In this document: positions 35,734 to 44,478 of the stretch, piece after piece
Numbering within the stretch: position 1 is the first letter of the stretch
Layout: each line of letters starts with the position of its first letter
Assembly: GCA_004212795.1 (NCBI GenBank)
Contig: SHBR01000002.1
Span: 1-64,000, forward strand
Source of the DNA: Candidatus Thioglobus sp.
Lineage (GTDB): Bacteria; Pseudomonadota; Gammaproteobacteria; Arenicellales; UBA868
DNA: 64,000 nt
Direction of reading: 5' to 3'
The notes under the pieces: generated by a model
Seen by the model: only the letters and a program-made list of their open reading frames with translations
What the model was told of the DNA's origin: nothing
Database searches by the model: none
Translations under genes and position numbers: made by a program

Positions 35734-36777
35734 ATGAAATTCCAACTCTCTATCAACATGGAACGCATCACCCCTGACGTCGATATGCGCGAAGTCGAGA
35801 AACATACCCTCGAAATGGTGCAAATGGCCGACGAAGGTGGATTTCATATTGTTTGGGCCGCCGAGCACCACGCGCTTGAAATGACAATCGCTCCCAATCC
35901 TTTCCAGATTCTTACCTGGTGGGCATCGCATACGAACCGAATTCGGCTTGGGACCGCCGTAGTTGTGGCGCCATATTGGCATCCCATTAACGTTGCCGGC
36001 GAAGCCGCACTTCTCGATTTATACAGTAACGGGCGACTGGAATTCGGAATCGGATCGGGTGCTTATCAGCGTGAGTTCGATCGGATGCATGCAGGGCTTA
36101 AACAATCAGACGCATGGCGATATATGCAAGAAATGCTTCCTGCAGTCAAAGCACTATGGCAAGGTGATTACGCCCATGATGGAGACTACTGGCAATTTCC
36201 GGAAGCGACCTCGGTGCCCAAGCCCTTGCAGCAGCCCCATCCACCAATCTGGGTTGCGGCACGAGCCCCTATTACCTACGACTATGCGGTTAAACATGGA
36301 TGCAACATCATGTCTTGGCCCCTGACACGCCCGATTAGCGAATTAGAAACCTATCTCGAGAGATTACAAACAGCCCTGGATGATAATCCTGGCAAAGAAC
36401 GACCCATCTTCTCAGCGATGCGACATACCTGCGTCTACGATGACAAGAAAGATCGTATGGTTCCGATTGAAGCCGCGCAGCGACAACTTGCGCAATTTGA
36501 AAATCTGTTTAAGAACTCGGGAGGCGTCAATAACGGCTTTCCCGCCATGATCGATCTCGAGACCGTCGCGAATCGTGACGAATACCACCCGGACATGCTG
36601 AATGAAAATTTAATGTTTGGCACGCCCGCAGAAGTTATTGAAAAACTTCGTCTTTACGACAATTTAGGTGTGGATCAGTTCACCTATTACGCCAGCCTGG
36701 GTCTTGGCATGAAAGAGCAAAAACGCTCTCTCGAGTTATTTATTAATGAGGTGATGCCTGAGTTTTCCGAAGACTAA
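35734..36777 (+). CDS. LLM-class flavin-dependent monooxygenase
   Basis: Luciferase-like TIM-barrel enzyme of 347 aa that uses reduced FMN (or F420) and oxygen. Features include GGFHIVWAAEHHALEM, IRLGTAVVVAPYWHPI, NGRLEFGIGSGAYQREFD and HPPIWVAARAPITYDYA, all standard for bacterial luciferase-like monooxygenases. RutA and TgnA, ring-opening enzymes of uracil and trigonelline, belong to this superfamily. It lies downstream of RidA and ALDH. No flavin reductase gene is adjacent; the fpr at 2.6 kb or another enzyme must supply reduced flavin. A terminator-like hairpin follows. Confidence 0.87.
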   Translation: MKFQLSINMERITPDVDMREVEKHTLEMVQMADEGGFHIVWAAEHHALEMTIAPNPFQILTWWASHTNRIRLGTAVVVAPYWHPINVAGEAALLDLYSNGRLEFGIGSGAYQREFDRMHAGLKQSDAWRYMQEMLPAVKALWQGDYAHDGDYWQFPEATSVPKPLQQPHPPIWVAARAPITYDYAVKHGCNIMSWPLTRPISELETYLERLQTALDDNPGKERPIFSAMRHTCVYDDKKDRMVPIEAAQRQLAQFENLFKNSGGVNNGFPAMIDLETVANRDEYHPDMLNENLMFGTPAEVIEKLRLYDNLGVDQFTYYASLGLGMKEQKRSLELFINEVMPEFSED

Positions 36778-36785
36778 GCGTTGAC

Positions 36786-36815
36786 GTCTCGGCATCCCAG
36801 CGGGAATGCCGAGAC
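36786..36815. terminator. Bidirectional terminator-like hairpin
   Basis: Perfect 10-bp stem GTCTCGGCAT (36786-36795) with ATGCCGAGAC (36806-36815), extended by CCC/GGG in the loop with one bulged base. It lies between the convergent stops of the LLM gene (36777) and the BKACE gene (36826), 9-10 bp from each, so it can serve both strands. The downstream U-run is weak on both sides. Confidence 0.6.
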
Positions 36816-36825
36816 ATTAATTGCG

Positions 36826-37710
36826 CTATCGAATACCCAGCTTCTCTCGCGTTTCGTCGGTATCACAAACCCGACCCCCTAAATCCTTGATGATTCGAAC
36901 GGCTTTCTCAACCAGTTCGGCGTTGCTTGCAGGCACCCCCTTCTCAAGATAAAGATTATCTTCAAGACCGACCCTAACGTTGCCTCCTAGCAACATTGCC
37001 TGAGCGGCCATCGGCATTTGTGTGCGACTAATTCCAAATCCGGACCAGAAAGCATCCCCCGGCAGTTGGTTTACCATCGCCATCATCGTAGCCGGATCCG
37101 CGCCCGCGCCCCAGGGTATACCCAAGCACACTTGGTACATCGCGGGTCCTTTAATAATGCCTTCGGCGACCATCTGATTTGCAAACCGCAGGTGACCTAA
37201 ATCAAACACTTCCATCTCGGGCTTGACCCCTATTTCGGCATAACGCGCTGCCATGGTCCTGAGCATATTCGGGGTTTGTACATACACATAATTTGCATTA
37301 TCGAAATTGATCGTCCCACAGTCGAGTGTCGCAATATCCGGTCTTAATAACTCCACATGCGCCATTCGCTCGGAGGCACTAATCAAATCCGTGCCCTCTC
37401 CAGGCACATTTGGCTGATCGTCATCAACAATAAGATCTCCACCCATTCCTGCTGTCAGATTGATGAGTACATTTCGACCACTATCCCTCACCAGCTGAAC
37501 GGTCTGTTTAAACAGATTAATGTCTCGACTACCCTTCCCCGTTTCCGGATCGCGTACATGTAAGTGCACAATCGATGCGCCTGCATCAGCGGCTTCGATA
37601 GCCGAATCCGCAATCTGCTCAGGGGTTACCGGGATGGCGGGGTGTTTATCAACTGTATCGCCGGCGCCAGTGACTGCGCAGGTAACGACAACATCTGTAT
37701 TCATTGACAT
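36826..37710 (-). CDS. BKACE-type 3-dehydrocarnitine cleavage enzyme
   Basis: Zn-dependent beta-keto acid cleavage enzyme of 294 aa (family formerly named 3-keto-5-aminohexanoate cleavage protein). It condenses a beta-keto acid with acetyl-CoA, giving acetoacetate and a new acyl-CoA. The metal motif [11 protein letters not shown] is near residue 46; [12 protein letters not shown] and [10 protein letters not shown] follow. The position beside carnitine dehydrogenase indicates dehydrocarnitine as substrate, giving betainyl-CoA plus acetoacetate, as in rhizobial and pseudomonad carnitine use. ATG 37710 has AGGAG seven bases upstream. It is 38 bp from the carnitine dehydrogenase gene in the same operon. 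Confidence 0.86.
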   Translation of the reverse strand: MSMNTDVVVTCAVTGAGDTVDKHPAIPVTPEQIADSAIEAADAGASIVHLHVRDPETGKGSRDINLFKQTVQLVRDSGRNVLINLTAGMGGDLIVDDDQPNVPGEGTDLISASERMAHVELLRPDIATLDCGTINFDNANYVYVQTPNMLRTMAARYAEIGVKPEMEVFDLGHLRFANQMVAEGIIKGPAMYQVCLGIPWGAGADPATMMAMVNQLPGDAFWSGFGISRTQMPMAAQAMLLGGNVRVGLEDNLYLEKGVPASNAELVEKAVRIIKDLGGRVCDTDETREKLGIR

Positions 37711-37748
37711 GTTTTATCTCCTGTAAAAATTTTTTTGGGTTACCTGAC

Positions 37749-38717
37749 TTAGACCATCTTGGGCCAACCATCCTCATCTTCCGAATACCAGTGCTCCTTA
37801 AGCACCTTTTGAATCTCAACAAGACATCGGTCACGACGGCGTTCCATTTCACTAAATACTCGATCGCCCGACTCATCTTCACAACCTTCCACAATTCGCT
37901 GTTTAAGTTCATCGGTCAATTCTGGCGCCTTCATATGAGACCACGGTAGTTCCAGAGCCGGACCGAATTGTTCAATGGTATGACGCATGCCGCCCGGTCC
38001 TCCACCCAGATGCCAGGCGAGAAAAGTTCCCATAAATGCCCAGCGCAACCCCGGCCCTCCGGTAACCGCCGCGTCAATCTCGGCAACGGTCGCCACGCCC
38101 TGATCTATCAGGTGAAGTGCCTCTCGATAGAGCGACTCCTGTAATCGATCCGCAATATAGGCTTCGATTTCCCGTCGAACATGCAACGGGCGCATACCAA
38201 TCGACCGGTAAAAGGCGCCAGCTCGACTCACAGCAACCGAGGAGGTCTGCTCACTGCCCACTACCTCGACCAGCGGCAATAAATAAACGGGGGCAAAAGG
38301 ATGTCCAATCAGAAGCCGCTCGGGGTGTTTACACTGAGACTGTAGTCGACTTGGCAACAGGCCCGATGAGCTAGACGCAATCACAACGTCCGCTCTGACA
38401 TTCTCGCTGATCTCCTGGTGAATCGCTATCTTGAGATCTTCTCGCTCCGGAACATTTTCCTGTACGAAATCCGCTTGAGCCACTGCGGCTTCGATATTGT
38501 CTACAAAACTTAACTGACCGCCCGATTCGGCAATCAGATCAGCCGCCTCCAGAATCGGCCACGCCTCGTCAATCATCCGTTCAACATAATCTCGAGACTC
38601 AGGACGAGGGTCAGTCACCACCACGTTTAGCCCATTCGCTAAACATCGTGTCGCCCAACCACCACCGATAACGCCACCACCCACCAGTGCAATAGTTTTG
38701 ATCTCTTGCTGTGTCAC
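37749..38717 (-). CDS. lcdH: L-carnitine 3-dehydrogenase
   Basis: NAD-dependent dehydrogenase of the 3-hydroxyacyl-CoA dehydrogenase fold that turns L-carnitine into 3-dehydrocarnitine. The Rossmann motif is LVGGGVIGGGWATRCLA; IGHPFAPVYLLPLVEVVG and the substrate region GPGLRWAFMGTFLAWHLGGG are typical of carnitine dehydrogenases. The ORF track begins at 38777, overlapping caiD-like coding; GTG 38717 with GGGAG upstream gives a normal 322-aa enzyme and is preferred. It lacks the C-terminal thioesterase domain fused in many rhizobial enzymes. Confidence 0.88.
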   Translation of the reverse strand: MTQQEIKTIALVGGGVIGGGWATRCLANGLNVVVTDPRPESRDYVERMIDEAWPILEAADLIAESGGQLSFVDNIEAAVAQADFVQENVPEREDLKIAIHQEISENVRADVVIASSSSGLLPSRLQSQCKHPERLLIGHPFAPVYLLPLVEVVGSEQTSSVAVSRAGAFYRSIGMRPLHVRREIEAYIADRLQESLYREALHLIDQGVATVAEIDAAVTGGPGLRWAFMGTFLAWHLGGGPGGMRHTIEQFGPALELPWSHMKAPELTDELKQRIVEGCEDESGDRVFSEMERRRDRCLVEIQKVLKEHWYSEDEDGWPKMV

Positions 38718-38742
38718 TTTCAACTTTCTCCCTATCGGAAAT

Positions 38743-39555
38743 TTATTCCCCTTTAAAATTAGGCTTACGCTTCTCAACGAAGGCTTTTACCCCCTCTTTT
38801 GCATCTTCCGACCGAAGCATTTTCCGGTAGGTCGGCAAATCACCCGTGCGCATCGTCTGAAATGCCCCTTCAATTGTTTCACCTTCAATCGCGCGCAACA
38901 CCTCTTTGATTGTTTGAACCGCGAGTGGCGCCGAATCAGCAATTTGCTGCGCCCACTGACGCGCCGTCTCCATGAGTTCCGCGCCCGGTACCACGGCATT
39001 CACAAGGCCATGCTGACAGGCCTCATCTGCCCACATCTGACGACCCAACAGCAACATTTCCATTGCCACGTTGTACGGCACACGGCGCGGCAATCTTTGA
39101 ATCGCACCCGCATCTGGCACGATTCCGAGTGGCATCTCCGGAAGCTGGAAAAACACATGATCGGCGGCGATCACCAGGTCGCATGACATCGCCAGCTCGA
39201 AACCCCCGCCAATCGCGTGCCCATTGATCGCGGCAACAACTGGTTTATTGAGATTCCACATCTCTGTAAGACCTGCGAACCCGCCGGGCAGATCCGCGTC
39301 GGCTTCCCACCAATTATCCAACTGCTGTTCACCACTATCTAACGCCTTTAGATCCCAGCCCGCAGAGAAAATTTTCTCACCGCTAGCCGTCACTAATCCA
39401 ACACGCAGCGAAGGGTCATCCCGCAACATCACGACCGCTTCATTGATACGGCGACTAAGCTCGAAGTCGATCGCGTTTACTTTCGGCCGATTCAGCTGAA
39501 TTTCAAGGACTGCGTCATGGCGAGTGACGATCAATTCGTTAGTTCTGTCTTCCAT
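38743..39555 (-). CDS. caiD: Crotonobetainyl-CoA hydratase-like protein
   Basis: Crotonase-fold enzyme of 270 aa closely resembling CaiD, which hydrates crotonobetainyl-CoA to L-carnitinyl-CoA. Diagnostic segments shared with CaiD are FSAGWDLKAL, GGFAGLTEMWNLNKPV, NGHAIGGGFELA and LPEMPLGIVPDAG. Its stop is 25 bp from the preferred lcdH start, with which it forms an operon together with BKACE. It is divergent from the CaiA-like gene, 160 bp apart, so a shared regulatory region is likely. The symbol reflects likely function; biochemistry is inferred. Confidence 0.85.
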   Translation of the reverse strand: MEDRTNELIVTRHDAVLEIQLNRPKVNAIDFELSRRINEAVVMLRDDPSLRVGLVTASGEKIFSAGWDLKALDSGEQQLDNWWEADADLPGGFAGLTEMWNLNKPVVAAINGHAIGGGFELAMSCDLVIAADHVFFQLPEMPLGIVPDAGAIQRLPRRVPYNVAMEMLLLGRQMWADEACQHGLVNAVVPGAELMETARQWAQQIADSAPLAVQTIKEVLRAIEGETIEGAFQTMRTGDLPTYRKMLRSEDAKEGVKAFVEKRKPNFKGE

Positions 39556-39715
39556 ATTAATCTTGTTGTTTTAAATAACGGCATGTGGTTAGTCGTAGCG
39601 CAGAACATTATGGCAATCAGCCGTTCAAAGCAATATCATGTGAGCCTCTTATTTGCCCAAATGCGCTAGGAGGGTCAGCAAATCCTGCGCGGACTATTTT
39701 TAAAACGGATCAAAA

Positions 39716-40876
39716 ATGGATATTGAGTTGACGAGCGAACAGCAGATGCTGACGGAGTCGATCAAGGCATTCGTCACTGAGGAGCTGATTCCCCTTGAGG
39801 TAACAGTCGAACGTGCCGGAGAAGTTAGCGCGGCACAAGGCGACAAGATTAAACAAAAAGCACTGGACATGGGCTTTTATGCGGCCAATCTCCCCGAGTC
39901 TGTGGGTGGAGGCGGCCTCGACTACACCAGCCTCGCCATTATGGAGCGTGAGTTTGGCAAAGTGTCCCATGCGCTACATGGATTCGCGTGGCGCCCAACC
40001 GAACTCCTCATGGCCTGCAATCAGGAGCAAAAGGAAAAGTACCTTGACCCTTGTGTCACTGGAGAAAAAGTCGAATGCTTTGCAATTACCGAGCCTGGTG
40101 CAGGTTCTGACATCATGTCGATGGCGACTCGTGCAACGCAGGACGGAGAAGACTGGGTGATTAACGGCGCTAAGCACTTTGTGAGCGGCCATATCGAACC
40201 GGACTTCGCAATTCTTTTCGCAGCGACCGGTGTTGACCAGACTGAACGCGGACCCCGCAAAAGAGTCAGCGCATTTTTAGTCGACAAAGGACACCCGGGA
40301 TTTGATATCACTCGCGGACCCCGATGCGTCAGCCAGCGCGCTTACCTCAATTTCGTACTCTCTTTTAACGACTGCCGGGTTTCTCAATCCCAAATGCTAG
40401 GTGCAGAAGGTGAAGGATTAACGCTAGCCGATAAGTGGATCAAAATGGGTCGAGTCTGGGTGGGTGCTGGATGCTGCGGCCGAGCCGAACGCCTGTTGGA
40501 TCTCTCAGTTGAATGGGCGGCTAATCGAAAACAATTTGGGCAAGCAATAGGAAAATTTCAAGGCACCTCTTTTAAGCTCGCGGACATGGCGACCGAACTC
40601 CAAGCTGCGGATCTCATGGTCATGCATGCTGCAAAAAAGGCGGATGCCGGCCTCATGACGCCAACAGATGCAGCAATGTGTAAGCTTTTTGCATCAGAAA
40701 TGTTGCACCGCCTGGCCGATAACGCTGTTCAAATCCACGGCGGCATGGGACTCATGGAAGATCTTCCCATCGAGCGCCTGTGGCGAGATGCGCGACTCGA
40801 ACGCATCTGGGAAGGCACATCAGAAATCCAAAGACATATTATTAGTCGGTCGCTACTTCGGCCGCTTGGCGCGTGA
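39716..40876 (+). CDS. CaiA-like acyl-CoA dehydrogenase (gamma-butyrobetainyl-CoA dehydrogenase)
   Basis: FAD-dependent acyl-CoA dehydrogenase of 386 aa. FAITEPGAGSDIMSMATRA is the flavin-binding signature; DNAVQIHGGMGLMEDLPIERLWRD and the catalytic Glu in ERIWEGTSEIQR near the C-terminus complete it. By context with CaiD-like and carnitine dehydrogenase genes the likely step is oxidation of gamma-butyrobetainyl-CoA to crotonobetainyl-CoA. CaiA in enterics works the other way as a reductase, but an aerobic catabolic route would run as oxidation. It overlaps the next gene by 4 bp (GTGA). Confidence 0.84.
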   Translation: MDIELTSEQQMLTESIKAFVTEELIPLEVTVERAGEVSAAQGDKIKQKALDMGFYAANLPESVGGGGLDYTSLAIMEREFGKVSHALHGFAWRPTELLMACNQEQKEKYLDPCVTGEKVECFAITEPGAGSDIMSMATRATQDGEDWVINGAKHFVSGHIEPDFAILFAATGVDQTERGPRKRVSAFLVDKGHPGFDITRGPRCVSQRAYLNFVLSFNDCRVSQSQMLGAEGEGLTLADKWIKMGRVWVGAGCCGRAERLLDLSVEWAANRKQFGQAIGKFQGTSFKLADMATELQAADLMVMHAAKKADAGLMTPTDAAMCKLFASEMLHRLADNAVQIHGGMGLMEDLPIERLWRDARLERIWEGTSEIQRHIISRSLLRPLGA

Positions 40877-42990
40877 ATCTTAATCAAAAAGAGAATCTTC
40901 GCAGGCTTCTAACGCCGCGGCACATCGCCTTCATTGGCGGCGAATCAGCGGTATTTGCCGCCAAGCAGTGTGAGTCAGGCGGCTTCAAAGGGGAAATTTG
41001 GGGCGTTAACCCGAAACCGGGGCGCTTTGATGCGCTACCATGCTATCCGTCGGTAAGCGATCTACCCGAAGGACCCGATGCCACTTTTCTTGCGGTGCCC
41101 AGAAAAGCCGTCCCTCAGGTATTAACTGATCTCAGGGAAAAAGGCGGTGGCGGTATTGTCTGCTACTCGGCTGGCTTTGGCGAGCTGGGCTCGGACGGAG
41201 AACAGTTGGAAAAATCGCTCATCGCCGCCTGCGGTGAGATGGCGCTCGCCGGTCCGAATGTCTTCGGGCTTTTGAACTACGTGACTAATGGACACTTATG
41301 GCCATTTAGTCACGGCGGCCAATCAGTCAAACGGGGACCTGCAATCATCTCGCAGTCAGGGATGCTATCGAGTTATCTCCTCACGAACCGCAGATCAGTG
41401 GACTTCTCTTACGTAATCGGTGCCGGTAACCAATCCGTACTAGGCGTTGAAGATTATCTGGAGCACCTGGTCGATAACCCGGCCGTAAATGGTTTTGGGC
41501 TTTACATTGAGACGCTAAGGGACATTCCACGTTTTACTGAGGCCGCGAATCGCGCGCTTGAAAAAGGCATCCCGATCGTAGCGCTCAAAGTAGGAAAATC
41601 TGATCTAGCCGCTAAAACCGCGTTAACTCACACAGGGTCTCTAGCCGGAGTTGATCATTACTATCAGGCTCTTTTCGAACGGGTCGGCATTGCTCGTGTT
41701 TCAAGTCCTAGTCTTATGCTAGAAACCTTAAGCATGCTGACGGTTGCGGGCGGTCCTTCGGGCAATCGCCTCGCCGCTTTTACCTGTTCAGGTGGCGATG
41801 TTGCGATGTTAGCCGACTGCGCCCATGAAGCGGGCCTCCATTTTCCGGAACCCGATAAATTCACCCGGTCGCGATTGACAGAGTGCCTGCCTGACATCGC
41901 GACGGTAGGCAACCCGCTCGATTACACCACTCCACTTTGGGGTCAGGAACAAAAACTCGAGAGCGTTTTTGACGCGGCGCTTGAGCAGGGATATGACGCT
42001 GCGTTGCTCGTTCAGGACTATCCGCCTGTCGAACTTGGATCCGATCGCCCCTACTATCAAGCAGATGCAATGGCCTTCATCCGAGCGACTCGGCGTGCAG
42101 GTATCCCAGCCGCAATCTGTGCGAGTCTTCCAGAAAATCTGGATAGCGAAACACAACAAACGCTTATTGAAAATCAAATCGCACCGCTTCAAGGTATCTC
42201 TGAAGCCACTACCGCAATTGCGGCGGCTACTGTTTTTGGGCGAGCGCGGCAACGCTACCTCGATGGGGGAAAAAATCTTGCGCTGTCTTGCAATAGATCT
42301 GATCGGTCGACAGCGCAGGTGCTGGACGAATGGCAGGGAAAATCTCTTTTAAAAAAGTTCAGTATCCCGACCCCTAATGGCATTCTGAGTGACTCTATTA
42401 ACGCTGGAAGAGACGGCACAAAAATTGGTTTACCCGTTGTTTTAAAACTTGTTAATGCGCAACTGCCGCACAAAACTGAACATGGCATTGTCCGAGTCAA
42501 TCTTCAAAACGAAACAGACCTACAACTGGCCGCACAAGATGTGATCTCTAATGGCGAAAAAGCGCTTGGCAAACCTGTCGAAGACCAGATTCTTGTTGAA
42601 GAAATGGTGACAAGTACGATCGCCGAGCTGTTGGTTGGCATAAAAAATGACCCGCAATTTGGCCTAATTATGACAATTGCGAGCGGCGGCACGCTGGTTG
42701 AGCTCTTGAACGACGCAAGAACGTTATTGCTCCCCGCTGATCGAGACGAGATCCACAATGCGCTTTCATCGTTAAAAGTCATGAAGCTTTTAACGGGATA
42801 TCGTGGTCGACCCATGGCTGATATTGAACTGATTTTGAATTGTCTCGAAGCAATCAGCCTGATGGCTCAATCTCTTGCTAACTCGCTCAGTGAAATGGAT
42901 ATCAACCCACTACTCATTACTGCAAATCGGTGTGTAGCAGCAGATGCCCTCATAGCGCTCTTCGAGCCTAACAGCGATCAATCAACCTAG
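40873..42990 (+). CDS. ADP-forming acyl-CoA synthetase
   Basis: Two-part enzyme of 705 aa: CoA-binding and ligase domains in residues about 1-460 (RHIAFIGGES, GIVCYSAGFGELG, AIISQSGMLSSYLL) and an ATP-grasp domain in about 480-700 (KIGLPVVLKLVNAQLPHKTEHGIV, EEMVTSTIAELLVGIKNDPQFG). It makes an acyl-CoA from acid, CoA and ATP, giving ADP and phosphate. It starts at GTG inside the stop of the CaiA-like gene, so is translationally coupled, pointing to activation of gamma-butyrobetaine or carnitine. Enteric and gut pathways use AMP-forming ligases or CoA-transferases here, so the ADP-forming type is unusual. Confidence 0.85.
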   Translation: MNLNQKENLRRLLTPRHIAFIGGESAVFAAKQCESGGFKGEIWGVNPKPGRFDALPCYPSVSDLPEGPDATFLAVPRKAVPQVLTDLREKGGGGIVCYSAGFGELGSDGEQLEKSLIAACGEMALAGPNVFGLLNYVTNGHLWPFSHGGQSVKRGPAIISQSGMLSSYLLTNRRSVDFSYVIGAGNQSVLGVEDYLEHLVDNPAVNGFGLYIETLRDIPRFTEAANRALEKGIPIVALKVGKSDLAAKTALTHTGSLAGVDHYYQALFERVGIARVSSPSLMLETLSMLTVAGGPSGNRLAAFTCSGGDVAMLADCAHEAGLHFPEPDKFTRSRLTECLPDIATVGNPLDYTTPLWGQEQKLESVFDAALEQGYDAALLVQDYPPVELGSDRPYYQADAMAFIRATRRAGIPAAICASLPENLDSETQQTLIENQIAPLQGISEATTAIAAATVFGRARQRYLDGGKNLALSCNRSDRSTAQVLDEWQGKSLLKKFSIPTPNGILSDSINAGRDGTKIGLPVVLKLVNAQLPHKTEHGIVRVNLQNETDLQLAAQDVISNGEKALGKPVEDQILVEEMVTSTIAELLVGIKNDPQFGLIMTIASGGTLVELLNDARTLLLPADRDEIHNALSSLKVMKLLTGYRGRPMADIELILNCLEAISLMAQSLANSLSEMDINPLLITANRCVAADALIALFEPNSDQST

Positions 42991-43004
42991 GCGCTACATC
43001 AAAA

Positions 43005-43643
43005 ATGTTGAAAAAATTACTTTTGCTACTGGACTATGACGGCGTTATTGTGGATTCGGCGCAACCTGTTCTTGATGAGACTGCGGCCTTCTGTGCGAAC
43101 CATCAGATTGCTTTTAATCTAAATCTTGAAGACTTCGATCGCCTTAATCCTGCCACCTTCACAATGTTAGCGAAAATATGCGGCATCCCCGATTCAAAAC
43201 ACCGTAATTACGCACAGTTTCTTTTCGACGAGCTTCAAAGCGACAAACGACGCATCCCCCTGTTCAATGGCATTAAGGATCTTATTGATGATCTCAGCCG
43301 TTACCACACGCTTTGCGTCGTCACAGCTAATCACGCGAAAGTTGTTGAAAACCGTCTTGCCCATGAGCAAATTCAAAACTGCATCGACACCTACTATGGA
43401 AGTGACCAGCCAGGGTCTAAAGCTGATCATATTCGTCAAGCGCTTGATCACTATGCGGTACCTGCAGCCGATGCCTGGATGATTGGAGATTCCGTCAGCG
43501 ATATCGAAGCTGCTAGACACGGGGGCGTTAACAGTGTGGCGGTCAGTTGGGGATGGCAGTCGCGAAGTCTTTTAGGCTCGCACAGTCCTGACCTACTGTT
43601 TGACACGCCTCAAGAGATGCACACGTTCTTCAAGCCGAATTAA
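43005..43643 (+). CDS. HAD-superfamily hydrolase (phosphoglycolate phosphatase-like)
   Basis: Cytosolic HAD-I enzyme of 212 aa with a helical cap. Motif I is LLDYDGVIVDS (nucleophile Asp near residue 10), motif II VTANHAK, motif III Lys in GSKADHIRQAL and motif IV WMIGDSVSDIEAA. It follows the acyl-CoA synthetase by 14 bp and overlaps the ORF of the next gene but not its preferred start. Probably a phosphatase; substrate unknown. Confidence 0.83.
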   Translation: MLKKLLLLLDYDGVIVDSAQPVLDETAAFCANHQIAFNLNLEDFDRLNPATFTMLAKICGIPDSKHRNYAQFLFDELQSDKRRIPLFNGIKDLIDDLSRYHTLCVVTANHAKVVENRLAHEQIQNCIDTYYGSDQPGSKADHIRQALDHYAVPAADAWMIGDSVSDIEAARHGGVNSVAVSWGWQSRSLLGSHSPDLLFDTPQEMHTFFKPN

Positions 43644-43668
43644 ATCAGCGCTTGTTCACCGCTTGATT

Positions 43669-44322
43669 ATGAATACGCTCGCACACCTTTACCTATCAGG
43701 CGACGACCCAGACCTGCTTCTTGGAAACTTTATTGGCGACTCGGTTCGCGGCGATGATTTTTTACAACTTGAGTATCGCGTCCAGCAAGGCGTTCTGCTT
43801 CACCGGAAAATCGATCGCTTCACTGATCAGCACGTGATTTTTAAACACATTTGCTCAATCATGCGGGATGGCTTTGGTCGTTACGCACCGGTCGTGGCAG
43901 ATGTATTTCTTGATCATTTTCTCGCCCGAGACTGGGAGCGCTTTAATACCTATTCACTAAAAGAATACGTCCAATGGGCCCAAGGCCTCCTCGCCCCGCG
44001 CATCGAAGGGTGTCCCGAGCGATCCAGAAGGTATTTTCACTATCTGAGCACAACCAATACGCTTGTACACTATCAGTCAATAGAAGGGATCTGCAGCACA
44101 CTTTTACAAATGTCCAAACGAACGCGTTTCAAGTCAGGAATGGAAAATGCGAAATCGGTATTAACAAGTTGCTATGAGGAGCTCGAAGAGAATTTTGAAA
44201 TTTTTTTCCCGGAAGTGGTGGAATTCGCGTCGGCTTCAATATCCGATTTAACTGCACCGATCCAGAAATTAACTAAATTTAGTAACTCATCTCAACTGAG
44301 ATACCCGCATATTTACAAGTAA
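43669..44322 (+). CDS. AcpH-like acyl-carrier-protein phosphodiesterase (DUF479)
   Basis: A 217-aa HD-like protein of the AcpH family, which removes the phosphopantetheine arm from ACP. It begins MNTLAHLYLSGDDPDLLLGN, and the metal residues are in GNFIGDSVRG, HRKIDRFTDQH and DVFLDHFLARDW. The ORF track starts 23 codons earlier in another gene's 3' end; ATG 43669 gives the family N-terminus. It follows the HAD gene by 25 bp. In-vivo role of AcpH is unclear. Confidence 0.85.
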   Translation: MNTLAHLYLSGDDPDLLLGNFIGDSVRGDDFLQLEYRVQQGVLLHRKIDRFTDQHVIFKHICSIMRDGFGRYAPVVADVFLDHFLARDWERFNTYSLKEYVQWAQGLLAPRIEGCPERSRRYFHYLSTTNTLVHYQSIEGICSTLLQMSKRTRFKSGMENAKSVLTSCYEELEENFEIFFPEVVEFASASISDLTAPIQKLTKFSNSSQLRYPHIYK

Positions 44323-44478
44323 TCAATTTTTATATCTCTCGTTCCCTCAGATAATTTTCTCTTTGTGGAAACAATTTAAACCGCAAAACGACGCCCCCTG
44401 TAGAACCAATTGGTTTTGAATTAGAGATGTTTCATACTTGTCTAATCCACTCATGCAACATATTAGGAAATCCGCATT

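Noticed and set aside
32814-36777. A true Rut pyrimidine operon
   Set aside because: RutB, RutE, RutF and RutG equivalents are missing and an ALDH plus CMD protein are present instead.
38698-39186. 162-aa plus-strand ORF
   Set aside because: Opposite the CaiD-like gene; rich in His, Arg and Cys as expected from reverse reading.
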